Shown here: positions 45,427 to 53,000 of the stretch, piece after piece
Layout: each line of letters begins with the position of its first letter
How positions within the stretch are numbered: the first letter of the stretch is position 1
Origin: Litoreibacter janthinus
GTDB taxonomy: Bacteria > Pseudomonadota > Alphaproteobacteria > Rhodobacterales > Rhodobacteraceae
NCBI RefSeq assembly: GCF_900111945.1
Contig: NZ_FOYO01000001.1
Span: 1,929,751 to 1,993,750, forward strand
Direction of reading: 5' to 3'
Length of the DNA stretch: 64,000 bases
Program-made: the position numbers and the translations under genes
The notes under the pieces: model-generated
Database searches by the model: none
What the model saw: only the letters and a program-made list of their open reading frames with translations
Told to the model about the DNA's origin: nothing

Positions 45427-45902
45427 TCCGCGCCTTGCAGGCGTCGCGCGGCCAGCAATCCGTCGTGTGCAGCTTCGTCCACATATTGGCGTCCCAACGC
45501 TTCGTTCTTGTCGACGCCGTGGCCCCGCATCAGCCCAATTCCGTAGTTGAATTTGCCCACAGGATCGCCCAGTTCCGCGGCTTGCCGATCCCAGCTCGCT
45601 GACGCATCGGGATCATACTCACCGCCCAATCCGTTGTTGTCGAGTTGGCTCATCCAAGTCATCGCGCCCGTGTAGCCCGCCGCCGCGCAGGCTTCGAATA
45701 TGGTGCGGGCAGCAGAATGGTCGCCGGACTTTGTCAGCATGTATCCGCTGGCACACAATGTCATGCTGGTCTCGCCGCGCCTTGCCTGGTCAATCACGCT
45801 AGTCCACGACATCTCGTCTGGATTGAGGATGCCAAACTCTTGCAGGCTTTCGGCGGCGACTGGTGACGCAATCAGTGTAAGGAGGGCAAGAAAATGTCTC
45901 AT
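45366..45902 (-). CDS. Periplasmic Sel1-like (tetratricopeptide-type) repeat protein
   Basis: A 178-residue protein with a signal peptide (MRHFLALLTLIASPVAA) and helical Sel1-type repeats, for example DPVGKFNYGIGLMRGHGVDKNEALGRQYVDEAAHDG, preceded by AARTIFEACAAAGYTGAMTWM. Such repeats mediate protein contacts. The open frame continues upstream to 46544, but that part is the antisense of the ABC permease gene; the ATG at 45902 opens the signal peptide. It is last in the minus-strand Ped-type operon and overlaps the ATPase gene tail to tail. Confidence 0.75.
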   Translation of the reverse strand: MRHFLALLTLIASPVAAESLQEFGILNPDEMSWTSVIDQARRGETSMTLCASGYMLTKSGDHSAARTIFEACAAAGYTGAMTWMSQLDNNGLGGEYDPDASASWDRQAAELGDPVGKFNYGIGLMRGHGVDKNEALGRQYVDEAAHDGLLAARRLQGADYDLDEVTPDADNWKYAPLF

Positions 45903-45961
45903 GGAACTTAATTTAGCACGATGCCAGACGCTTATCAGCCCGCTTATGGTCGTAGGATTGG

Positions 45962-46753
45962 TCAGCCTTTGCGACGTATACCTGTCCGCGCCGGGTTGTA
46001 ACCCCAGAGTGCCGCCGCAGTAAAAACCACACTGGCGAGAACGGTCCAAAGCAAGGCGGGGCCGTTGAAGTTGCCATAGAGCGCAAACCGGATCAGCTCG
46101 ACCGCGTGAGTGAACGGATTGACGGAACAAATGCTGTGGAGCAGCTTCGAAGACTCCGCCATCTTCCAAAGTGGGTAAAGTGCGGAGGACAAGAAAAACA
46201 TTGGGAAGATAACAAAATTCATGACGCCGGCAAAGTTCTCCAACTGCTTGATAAAGCTCGACAGAAGCAGTCCGAGCGCCCCAAGCATCATGCCGGCGAC
46301 CATCAATGCAGGGATCACAGTGATATAGCCGAGCAAGGGCATGGCGATCCCGAACGCCGCCGCAATCGCAAGGAACGCATAGACCTGCAGGATGGAGATC
46401 GCCGTCGAGCCGATGAGCTTGCAAAAGAGCAACCACCAGCGTGGCAGGGGACTGGTCAATAGCAGTTTCATCGACCCCATCTCGCGGTCGTAGACAAGGC
46501 TGAGTGACGACTGCATGCCGTTGAACAACAAGATCATCCCGCAAAGCCCGGGGACAATGTAGGTTTCGTAAGTGATGTAGGTTTCGTAGGGCGGAATGAT
46601 GCTGAGACCGAGTGCCGCGCGAAAACCGGCGGCGAAGACGAGCAACCAGATCAGCGGGCGTACGAGGGCTGCGATGAACCGTTCCCGTTGATGGACAAAG
46701 CGCAAAGCCTCGCGCCCGACGATGGCGCGAAGCGAGGTGAGATATGGGCTCAT
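45962..46753 (-). CDS. ABC-2 type permease, PQQ-alcohol-dehydrogenase associated (PedC-like)
   Basis: A 263-residue membrane protein with six hydrophobic segments of the ABC-2 family (export-type). Segments include LFNGMQSSLSLVYDREMGSMKLLLTSPLPRW and FLSSALYPLWKM, both typical. Its start overlaps the ATPase stop (ATGA). Homologous permeases accompany quinoprotein alcohol oxidation in the P. putida ped cluster. An in-frame tandem copy gives YETYITYETYI near residue 60. The exported substrate is unknown. Confidence 0.88.
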   Translation of the reverse strand: MSPYLTSLRAIVGREALRFVHQRERFIAALVRPLIWLLVFAAGFRAALGLSIIPPYETYITYETYIVPGLCGMILLFNGMQSSLSLVYDREMGSMKLLLTSPLPRWWLLFCKLIGSTAISILQVYAFLAIAAAFGIAMPLLGYITVIPALMVAGMMLGALGLLLSSFIKQLENFAGVMNFVIFPMFFLSSALYPLWKMAESSKLLHSICSVNPFTHAVELIRFALYGNFNGPALLWTVLASVVFTAAALWGYNPARTGIRRKG

Positions 46754-47466
46754 ACCGTCGCCTCGGTCATAGCCAGGAAAGTGGCCTGCAACGGGCGATC
46801 TTTGCTGATGTCACGTGCAGTCCCGGTCGCAAGAATGCGGGCCTGATGCAAGATGACCAACTGGTCATCGAGGCGGACTTCATCCGTCAGGTGGGTGGCC
46901 CATAGAACGGTGGTGCCTTCATCTGTCAGGGCGTGGACATGATCCGTGAGTGCCGCGCGGGCCGCTGCATCAAGCCCAACAGTTGGCTCATCCAGCAACA
47001 AGACCGCCGGATCATGGATCAAGGCGCGCGCAATTTCGGCCCGCCTTCTGTGGCCACCATTTAAAACGCGGGCCTTTTCCTGTGCGCGTTCCAGCATGCC
47101 AAGCTTGTCTAGTGCTGCATCAATGCGGCGGGCGGCATCCTTTCCGGAAAGACCATGCAGTGCGGCGAAGTAGTTGAGATTTTGGCGGACCGTCAGATCA
47201 AGGTCCAGCGTGGATTGCTGAAACACAATGCCAAGCCGTGCTAATGCGTCTCGCGGAGCTTTAGCGAGGTCATGCCCAGCAACGGAAACACGCCCTTGCG
47301 GGGCCACAAACAGACGCGTCAGAAGGTTGAACAGCGTCGATTTCCCCGCGCCGTTCGGCCCTAGGAGCGCGCAGAACTGACCACTCATTACAGAAAAGCT
47401 GACATCCTCTAGGGCGGTCTTGGCCCCATAAGCATAGCTGAGGTTTTTGACTTGAAGCCCGCTCAT
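46750..47466 (-). CDS. ABC transporter ATPase, PQQ-alcohol-dehydrogenase associated
   Basis: A 238-residue ATPase. Walker A is GPNGAGKST, the Q-loop region is GIVFQQSTLDLDLT, and Walker B is VLLLDEPTVGLD. The signature position reads LNGGHRRRAEIAR, so the usual LSGGQ is altered to LNGGH. Overlaps link it to both neighbours. It would energise the ABC-2 permease; ATPases of this kind are a recognised companion of PQQ-linked alcohol catabolism. Confidence 0.88.
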   Translation of the reverse strand: MSGLQVKNLSYAYGAKTALEDVSFSVMSGQFCALLGPNGAGKSTLFNLLTRLFVAPQGRVSVAGHDLAKAPRDALARLGIVFQQSTLDLDLTVRQNLNYFAALHGLSGKDAARRIDAALDKLGMLERAQEKARVLNGGHRRRAEIARALIHDPAVLLLDEPTVGLDAAARAALTDHVHALTDEGTTVLWATHLTDEVRLDDQLVILHQARILATGTARDISKDRPLQATFLAMTEATV

Positions 47467-47885
47467 TCTATCGTGATGTCAAGGCGTTGCGTCTCTCCGC
47501 TAGAGCCTGGAATCTTGAGATAATATTGACCGGGCTTAATCGCGACGAAGCCGATTTCCATTTCCCCCGCTTCGTCAAACTCAATGCTGTCGAGCCCGAG
47601 CGGGCGGATTTCCAAGCCCTCGACGACGATTTCGTCGATCCAGATCGCTCGGAAGAACTCTGGGCCGATCAGGGCCAGTTCCTGCGAACCGTCCCCTTGG
47701 ATTTCAAATTCGTAGTAGGTGCCGGATTTCAGAATCCAAGGCGCGTCAGTTAGGGGCGCGCCAGCGGATAGCGTGATCGGCGGCAAGTCTTCCTTGTTCT
47801 TGCCAGACAGCAGCCCTGCGGGGCCGAAGCCCTCTGCATTGGCAGACGTAGTGGCGAAGATAAGGGCCAGTATAAGCGCGCGCAT
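47463..47885 (-). CDS. Secreted protein of unknown function in the Ped-type operon
   Basis: A 140-residue protein with a signal peptide (MRALILALIFATTSANA) and a beta-rich, acidic mature part without cysteine or obvious cofactor site. Its C-terminal part (GFVAIKPGQYYLKIPG) suggests a beta-sandwich or cupredoxin-like fold, but metal ligands are not visible. It overlaps the ATPase start and follows the propeller gene by 30 bases, so it belongs to the same operon. Confidence 0.75.
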   Translation of the reverse strand: MRALILALIFATTSANAEGFGPAGLLSGKNKEDLPPITLSAGAPLTDAPWILKSGTYYEFEIQGDGSQELALIGPEFFRAIWIDEIVVEGLEIRPLGLDSIEFDEAGEMEIGFVAIKPGQYYLKIPGSSGETQRLDITIE

Positions 47886-47915
47886 TTGGTTTCCTTTGTC
47901 AGATGTAGCTGGGCG

Positions 47916-48914
47916 TTACTGAGTGGGGCGGAAGGCGGCACCCCAAGGGAAGCGGCCGACCTTGATGGATTTCGTAGCTTTGCGCGAGGCGACATCAACG
48001 ACGGTGACGTCGCCGGACACACCATTCGTGGTGAACAGCTGGGATTTGTCTTCATTGAACGCCATATGCCAAACCCTTCGTCCAACCAGAATGTAATCCT
48101 CAACCTCGTAGCTGTCTGCATTAACCACAGCCAAGTGATTTGACGGACCAAGGGCCACGAAAGCGTGGGTATCACCTTGCGTGAATTCGAAGCCTACGGG
48201 TTGGACGCGGTCGGAGTGGACCCCTTGCACCTCAAAGCCGATTTTCGCTTTTTCGGTTTGGGTGGCCACATCAAAGATCGTGATCGTGCCGCCAATTTCG
48301 GAACTGACCCAAAGCTCGGTGCCATCTTTTACAAACTCTGCGTGACGGGGGCGGCTATCAACCAGCGTATTTGCGAAAAGCTCTTGCGTTTCGGTGTCGA
48401 TCCAATGCGCCATATTGGTCGTCTCGGATGTGGTGATCGCAATCTTGCCGTCCGGAGAGACTGCCATGCCCTCTGGCTCCACGCCCACATCAATCTGCGC
48501 GATAACTTTACGGGTCTCGACGTCTACCACGGTCGTGATCGCATCGTCCTCGTTTGCGATGTAGAGATGCTTGTCGTCGGGGTGCAGGACGAACTGTTCG
48601 GGATCTTCACCCGAGGGGAGATCGTGCAAGATCTTGCCAGTATTCGGGTCCATGACCTGCACCGCATCGCTGTCAGAGGCGCAGATATACACACGCGAAA
48701 AATCCTTGGAGAAGGTGATGCCACGCGGCCGCTCGCCGGTCTCGTAGGTCTGGATGACCTCCAGCGTTTCCACCGAGATGACAGAGACAGTGTCGTCTTT
48801 TTCGTTCGTCACCCAAATCTCGTCGCCCAATGCAGCCGAGGTTGTCATCATCAGCGCCGGAACACACGCGAAAATAAGAACGCGAGATTTCAGGGGAGTC
48901 TTGGCATGGGTCAT
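47916..48914 (-). CDS. YVTN-type beta-propeller protein, PQQ-dependent catabolism associated
   Basis: A 332-residue periplasmic propeller with a signal peptide and YVTN repeats such as EIWVTNEKDDTVSVISVETLEVI, RVYICASDSDAVQVMDPNTGKI and ELWVSSEIGGTITIFDVATQTEK. This matches a family defined by co-occurrence with PQQ alcohol catabolism. The start at 48914 overlaps the binding-protein stop (ATGA); an ATG 15 bases earlier lies inside that gene. Its exact role, for example cofactor handling or a scaffold, is not known. Confidence 0.88.
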   Translation of the reverse strand: MTHAKTPLKSRVLIFACVPALMMTTSAALGDEIWVTNEKDDTVSVISVETLEVIQTYETGERPRGITFSKDFSRVYICASDSDAVQVMDPNTGKILHDLPSGEDPEQFVLHPDDKHLYIANEDDAITTVVDVETRKVIAQIDVGVEPEGMAVSPDGKIAITTSETTNMAHWIDTETQELFANTLVDSRPRHAEFVKDGTELWVSSEIGGTITIFDVATQTEKAKIGFEVQGVHSDRVQPVGFEFTQGDTHAFVALGPSNHLAVVNADSYEVEDYILVGRRVWHMAFNEDKSQLFTTNGVSGDVTVVDVASRKATKSIKVGRFPWGAAFRPTQ

Positions 48915-50086
48915 TGGAAGGCCTCGCATCGGCTCTCAGGGCGGTCGAGCCCCAGTGAGTCCAGTTCGTTATTCTGGTGTAAGAACCCCTCAAGCGGGGC
49001 TTGCGCGACCAAGGCGCGAGGATGCGCGATCGCTATCGGTTGGCGGAGCTGACCGTTCCACGGGCGGTAGGTCAAAGGGCGCCCTTTGAAGCCTGCCAAC
49101 TCGAATCCGTCCGACAGGATATAGTCACGCAATGTAGCAGGCTCGGCGCTATTCGTGCGCGTGACAGCTTCGCCCAATGTGCGGATGGCAGCCCACGCGG
49201 CGTAGTCCTGAGAGTTCATGTCTCGCCCATGCGCAGTTTCGAAACGGCTTTGAAGTTGTGCGGCACCCCATTGCTCAATTACGGGCGACCAAGTCACCGC
49301 TGACAGCCCCTCGGAGCCAGCAACAGGTCGCGGTTCCCATGTATTGTAAAGCACGTATCGGCCAAAATCATGCAGCTCATCTGCAAGGATCAGCGCGTCG
49401 TAATCTCCAAGCTCTTGTGTGAATAATGGTATTTCCTGAGATGCCGTGCGCCGCATGTCTGCATCAAAGGCCCAGACTTTTTCGGCAGACAGCTTCAGCC
49501 CGAACTTCTTGAGCGAGCGGCGCATGGCGTCGGCGTAGGTCACATCCTGAGGGCGGGTCCCGGACACCATCACCAGATCGTTCCAGCGTTTTTGGACGAA
49601 CACTTGAGCGAGCGCATCAGTCCGCATCGCGTCCGAAGGTAGGCTGTGCAGCAGATTGGCGCGGCACTCGGCGTCACGTAAAGTCAAATCCCCCGACGAC
49701 GTGTTGAATAGTATGGCACCTTGGGCTTCGGGCAGGTCCGCAATGGCAATCAAGATATCAGGCGGGGCGTCAAGCACCAGAAAAGGGCTGCGTGCAAGAA
49801 GGTTTCGCGCGGCAGTCAGCGCATCGTCGCCTTGCAACAGCGTTGTTTCGGTCATCGTGTATGTTTGATCGAGGAATTTGCCAGTCGTAAGGTTGTCTTG
49901 TAGGCCGGTGCGCGCGCCCGCCTTGCCGTTATCCTGTGGCACCGGATCAAGATTTGACAGGGTCGGGGGCAAAGATGTCTCGATGCTGAGATAGGAGATA
50001 TCTAAAGACACCCCTGCGCAAGCGACCTGTGCCGATAAGATGGCCGCACCAGTGGCCATAACTCGTCGTGTGATTGTCTCTCCCAT
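48911..50086 (-). CDS. Periplasmic branched-chain-amino-acid-type binding protein, PQQ alcohol-dehydrogenase system
   Basis: A 391-residue protein of the type I periplasmic-binding fold, with an N-terminal export signal (MGETITRRVMATGAAILSAQVACA) that has a twin Arg. Features include DALTAARNLLARSPFLVLDAPPD, the middle lobe YADAMRRSLKKFGLKLSAEKVWAFDADMRR and the lid ELHDFGRYVLYNTWEPRPVAGSEG. Such proteins are recognised companions of PQQ-linked alcohol oxidation. It heads the minus-strand operon: binding protein, propeller, unknown protein, ATPase, permease, Sel1. A large inverted repeat lies in its promoter region. Confidence 0.85.
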   Translation of the reverse strand: MGETITRRVMATGAAILSAQVACAGVSLDISYLSIETSLPPTLSNLDPVPQDNGKAGARTGLQDNLTTGKFLDQTYTMTETTLLQGDDALTAARNLLARSPFLVLDAPPDILIAIADLPEAQGAILFNTSSGDLTLRDAECRANLLHSLPSDAMRTDALAQVFVQKRWNDLVMVSGTRPQDVTYADAMRRSLKKFGLKLSAEKVWAFDADMRRTASQEIPLFTQELGDYDALILADELHDFGRYVLYNTWEPRPVAGSEGLSAVTWSPVIEQWGAAQLQSRFETAHGRDMNSQDYAAWAAIRTLGEAVTRTNSAEPATLRDYILSDGFELAGFKGRPLTYRPWNGQLRQPIAIAHPRALVAQAPLEGFLHQNNELDSLGLDRPESRCEAFQ

Positions 50087-50121
50087 AGACCGAGACTAGC
50101 TAGCTGTGAACGGCGGGTCGA

Positions 50122-50168
50122 ATTAGACTTTGGTCGCGAAGCGGGCCGGACCGCAACCAAAGTCCAAT
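50122..50168. promoter_or_regulatory. Large inverted repeat in the divergent ped promoter region, candidate operator
   Basis: Two 17-base arms (ATTAGACTTTGGTCGCG at 50122 and the complement of ATTGGACTTTGGTTGCG at 50152-50168) match in 15 positions with a 13-base spacer. The repeat lies 36 bases before the minus-strand operon and 68 bases before pedF. The centre-to-centre distance of 30 bases is about three helical turns, suiting two dimers of a LuxR-type regulator. The regulator is not identified by sequence. Confidence 0.55.
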
Positions 50169-50235
50169 ACCGCCCGATTGCTCCCCTGTCTTAAAAGCGG
50201 GCAAAGGGAATTCATGCCGTTCTGGGAGGACAGAA

Positions 50236-50934
50236 ATGCACAACGTATCACTCAAAGGGATTTTTGCGGCTGGGGCCGTCTTTGCAGCAACCACTTTGGC
50301 TTATGCTCATGGGGACGTGAACCCGCAGCCGGTCGATACTGCCGGATTGCCAGCGAACGGTGAAGAATGGTTGACTGAAAACCCCTACCGCGCCGAAGCG
50401 GCGGGCGAAGAGGTTTGGCAAAAAGCCGTTGAAATAGGCGCGTCTGGCTACAACCAGAACTGCGCGCGTTGCCACGGGCTTGAGGTTGTTTCGGGCGGTC
50501 TGGCCCCGGATTTGCGCTTTCTTGAGGCAGAAGAATACGGCGACGAATGGTTCATCGAGCGCTTCAGAACTGGCTATACCCAGAATGGTATCACCAAAAT
50601 GCCTGCATTCGGCGAACTGCTGGGGCAGGATGCGGCTTGGGCGATCCGGACCTATGTCGAAACCCGCCCCGACGGGGACGCGATGGAAGCGGTGTCTGAC
50701 GAGCTGAAAGCTATGCGTGACAGTCTGGCGGGCTATGCCGCAGATGCGAGCGGCGCCGATCCCGAGGCGCTCAAACAACGCCTCAGCGAGATCGCCGGCA
50801 ATATCGAAACATTGTCCGGTGCGCCTGTAGCCGACTCTGTCGCTTTCCGGGCGGCCAAGCTCATCGACGGCACGCCAGACGCGTATAAGTCGGCGGCAGA
50901 GACGCTGACCATCGGCCTTTCAGCCGCGCATTAA
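50236..50934 (+). CDS. pedF: Cytochrome c-550 PedF
   Basis: A 232-residue periplasmic cytochrome c with a signal peptide (MHNVSLKGIFAAGAVFAATTLAYA). The mature N-terminus HGDVNPQPVDTAGLPANGEEWLTENPYR is characteristic of PedF. There is one heme site (CARCH), and probable Met ligand in KMPAFGELL. A helical C-terminal extension follows from about residue 155. It is the likely direct electron acceptor of the quinoprotein alcohol dehydrogenase. GGGAGG precedes the ATG, and the XoxJ-like gene starts 1 base after its stop. Confidence 0.92.
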   Translation: MHNVSLKGIFAAGAVFAATTLAYAHGDVNPQPVDTAGLPANGEEWLTENPYRAEAAGEEVWQKAVEIGASGYNQNCARCHGLEVVSGGLAPDLRFLEAEEYGDEWFIERFRTGYTQNGITKMPAFGELLGQDAAWAIRTYVETRPDGDAMEAVSDELKAMRDSLAGYAADASGADPEALKQRLSEIAGNIETLSGAPVADSVAFRAAKLIDGTPDAYKSAAETLTIGLSAAH

Positions 50935-50935
50935 G

Positions 50936-51838
50936 ATGGCGCGGTCACTCCTGCGATCCTCCCTGGTGGTCGTGGGTCTGTTCCTTGCGGGGCAGGCCCA
51001 CGCTGCTGATCCTTGCGCAGACTACGTCCCACAAGAACGTCCGCAAAATGTCGGGCGTGACGTTGTCGGGCAGGAGCTTGATGTGCTGATGGACCAAGGA
51101 CACATGCTGTTCGCGGTCTACGAGAACTACCCACCTTACAGTTGGGAAGAGGACGGCAAGCCAACAGGCGTCGACATCGACATCGCCAAGCTGATTGCAG
51201 AGGACCTTGGCATTGAGGCGCGATTCAATTTCGTGACCGCGGGGGAGAACCTGGAGGCCGACCTGCGCAACAACATCTGGTTGGGCCCTGTCGTAGGGGG
51301 GCGTGTGTCGAACGTTATGATGCGCATTCCGTATGACAGCGCGTTTAAGTGTCGGGTGGAGCATGTGGTGTTTACAGGCCAATACGCATCGGAATCCATC
51401 GCGATTGCCTTTGATAAAGAAAGCTACCCTGACGAAAAGCCGGTCCCTGCTTATTTCCGGTTTGATTCCGTTGCGGTCGAGAATGACTCGATCTCGGATT
51501 TCTACCTTTCGTCTTTCGCAGGCGGCCAGCTTGGCCGGAACGTGCAGCGGTTCGCGGATATGCAAGCAGCGATGGGCGCTTTGACGTCGGGCGAAGCCAA
51601 GGCGGCGATGGGTCCGCTTGCGCAGCTTGAATTCGGCTTGACGGACGGCTCCGACGTGCATCAACCTCCACTTGCAGGCTTTGCGGTAAGCAAGTGGACC
51701 TTGGGAGTCGCAGTGAATTTTCGATACCGCCCGTTGTCTTACGCTGTGGATGACGCAGTTCTCGCAGCGCTTCAGGATGGGCGTATCGCGAAAATATATG
51801 AGAATTACGGGCTGAGCTTTCAGCCTCCAGAACGCTGA
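50936..51838 (+). CDS. xoxJ: Quinoprotein-associated periplasmic binding protein, XoxJ/MoxJ-like
   Basis: A 300-residue protein with a signal peptide (ending LAGQAHA) and the amino-acid-receptor fold: DQGHMLFAVYENYPPYSWEEDGKPTGVDIDIAKLIAEDLG. XoxJ/MoxJ proteins are needed for maturation or activation of quinoprotein alcohol dehydrogenases and are thought to bind the enzyme rather than a small solute. Immediate coupling to pedF supports this. Two cysteines (DPCADY and FKCRVE) may form a disulfide. Confidence 0.88.
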   Translation: MARSLLRSSLVVVGLFLAGQAHAADPCADYVPQERPQNVGRDVVGQELDVLMDQGHMLFAVYENYPPYSWEEDGKPTGVDIDIAKLIAEDLGIEARFNFVTAGENLEADLRNNIWLGPVVGGRVSNVMMRIPYDSAFKCRVEHVVFTGQYASESIAIAFDKESYPDEKPVPAYFRFDSVAVENDSISDFYLSSFAGGQLGRNVQRFADMQAAMGALTSGEAKAAMGPLAQLEFGLTDGSDVHQPPLAGFAVSKWTLGVAVNFRYRPLSYAVDDAVLAALQDGRIAKIYENYGLSFQPPER

Positions 51839-51847
51839 CGCTGCGGC

Positions 51848-51890
51848 TTCGCCTACACCCTTAGTCTCATAGGCGCGAAGGGTGTGCGAA
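51848..51890 (+). terminator. Hairpin between xoxJ and coxG
   Basis: ACACCCTT pairs with AAGGGTGT and, past a 2-base bulge, TTCGC pairs with GCGAA, around a 15-base loop. There is no T-run, so it is a weak or rho-type signal or an mRNA-stability element rather than a proven terminator. Confidence 0.4.
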
Positions 51891-51925
51891 CGTAGGTTAG
51901 CCATAATAAGGAAATGGAATCTGCC

Positions 51926-52447
51926 ATGAATTTGAGTGACAGTCGTGAAATTAACGCTGACATCGCCACGGTTTGGGCCGCTCTGTTGGACCCCGAAGTC
52001 CTGAAAGCCTGCGTGCCAGGCTGTCAGGAAATGTCCGGCTCTGCCGCTGACGGGTTTGAGGCGACAGTCGTCCAAAAGGTAGGCCCGGTGAAGGCGACTT
52101 TCAAAGGTGCAGTGCAACTCAGTGACATGGTCGAGAATGAAAGCCTGACCATGTCGGGCGAAGGCAAGGGCGGTGCCGCTGGTTTCGCCAAGGGCGGGGC
52201 GGATGTGCGTCTTGAGGGCAAGGGTGACAGCACCATTCTGCACTATGATGTTGAAGCCAAGGTCGGCGGCAAACTCGCGCAGCTAGGCTCGCGCATCATC
52301 GACGGCTTTGCCAAAAAGATGGCCGACCAGTTCTTCACCAATTTCCAAGATGCCGTAGGCGCGCCTGTGGCTGGCGAAGAAGACGCCGCCGCAGGGGGTA
52401 ATGATGAGACGAAGAAAAAAGGGTGGTTCAAACGGCTGGTAAGCTGA
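51926..52447 (+). CDS. coxG: CoxG, SRPBCC-fold protein of carbon-monoxide-dehydrogenase-type operons
   Basis: A 173-residue protein with the CoxG/SRPBCC fold (ADIATVWAALLDPEVLKACVPGC, GKLAQLGSRIIDGFAKKMADQFFTNF), followed by a charged linker and a short basic tail (KKKGWFKRLVS) that could bind the membrane. CoxG recruits CoxSLM-type molybdenum hydroxylases to the membrane or passes electrons to quinone. The ATG at 51926 has GGA 6 bases upstream; an ATG at 51914 touches AAGGA directly. It heads coxG-S-L-M. Confidence 0.9.
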   Translation: MNLSDSREINADIATVWAALLDPEVLKACVPGCQEMSGSAADGFEATVVQKVGPVKATFKGAVQLSDMVENESLTMSGEGKGGAAGFAKGGADVRLEGKGDSTILHYDVEAKVGGKLAQLGSRIIDGFAKKMADQFFTNFQDAVGAPVAGEEDAAAGGNDETKKKGWFKRLVS

Positions 52448-52490
52448 ATGGCTCCACCAAACTAAATAGCGATATCCAAGGGAGGATAGG

Positions 52491-52976
52491 ATGACCAAAG
52501 TAACGATGACCATCAACGGCAAAGCCGTCTCGGGCGAGGTGGAGGGGCGCACGCTGCTGTCCACATTCCTGCGCGAGGATCTGCGATTGACCGGCACGCA
52601 TATCGGTTGCGACACGTCGCAATGTGGGGCCTGTGTTGTCCATGTAGACGGCAAGGCGGTAAAGTCCTGCACCATGTTCGCGGCGGAAGCCGAGGGCGCC
52701 GAAGTTTCCACGATCGAGGGGCAGGCAAATGCCGACGGCTCGCTCAACGTGATCCAGGCGGCGTTTCAGGAACATCACGGATTGCAATGCGGCTTCTGCA
52801 CGCCTGGCATGGTGATGTCTGCGGCGGCACTGCTGAAGGACAACCCGAAACCCTCCGAAGCCGAGGTGCGTGAGTATCTCGAAGGCAATATCTGCCGCTG
52901 CACGGGCTACCACAATATCGTCAAGGCAATCATGGCCGCGTCCGGGCAGGACGTCAGCGCCATTGCCGCAGAATAA
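52491..52976 (+). CDS. coxS: Molybdenum hydroxylase small subunit, two [2Fe-2S] clusters (CoxS)
   Basis: A 161-residue subunit with a plant-type ferredoxin domain (CDTSQCGAC with the later Cys in VKSC) and a helical domain binding the second cluster (CGFCTPGM and [10 protein letters not shown]). It relays electrons from the molybdenum centre to FAD in CoxM. GGGAGG lies before the ATG. Length and motifs are normal for CO dehydrogenase, aldehyde oxidase and related enzymes. Confidence 0.95.
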   Translation: MTKVTMTINGKAVSGEVEGRTLLSTFLREDLRLTGTHIGCDTSQCGACVVHVDGKAVKSCTMFAAEAEGAEVSTIEGQANADGSLNVIQAAFQEHHGLQCGFCTPGMVMSAAALLKDNPKPSEAEVREYLEGNICRCTGYHNIVKAIMAASGQDVSAIAAE

Positions 52977-53000
52977 CAAGAGATAAAGGGAGGAATTTTC

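Noticed and set aside
45903..46544. N-terminal extension of the Sel1-repeat frame
   Set aside because: This part is the antisense frame of the ABC-2 permease gene region; the signal peptide begins at 45902.
50945..52243. Minus-strand open frame of 432 codons opposite xoxJ and coxG
   Set aside because: Shadow of two well-supported plus-strand genes; no start signal or family match.
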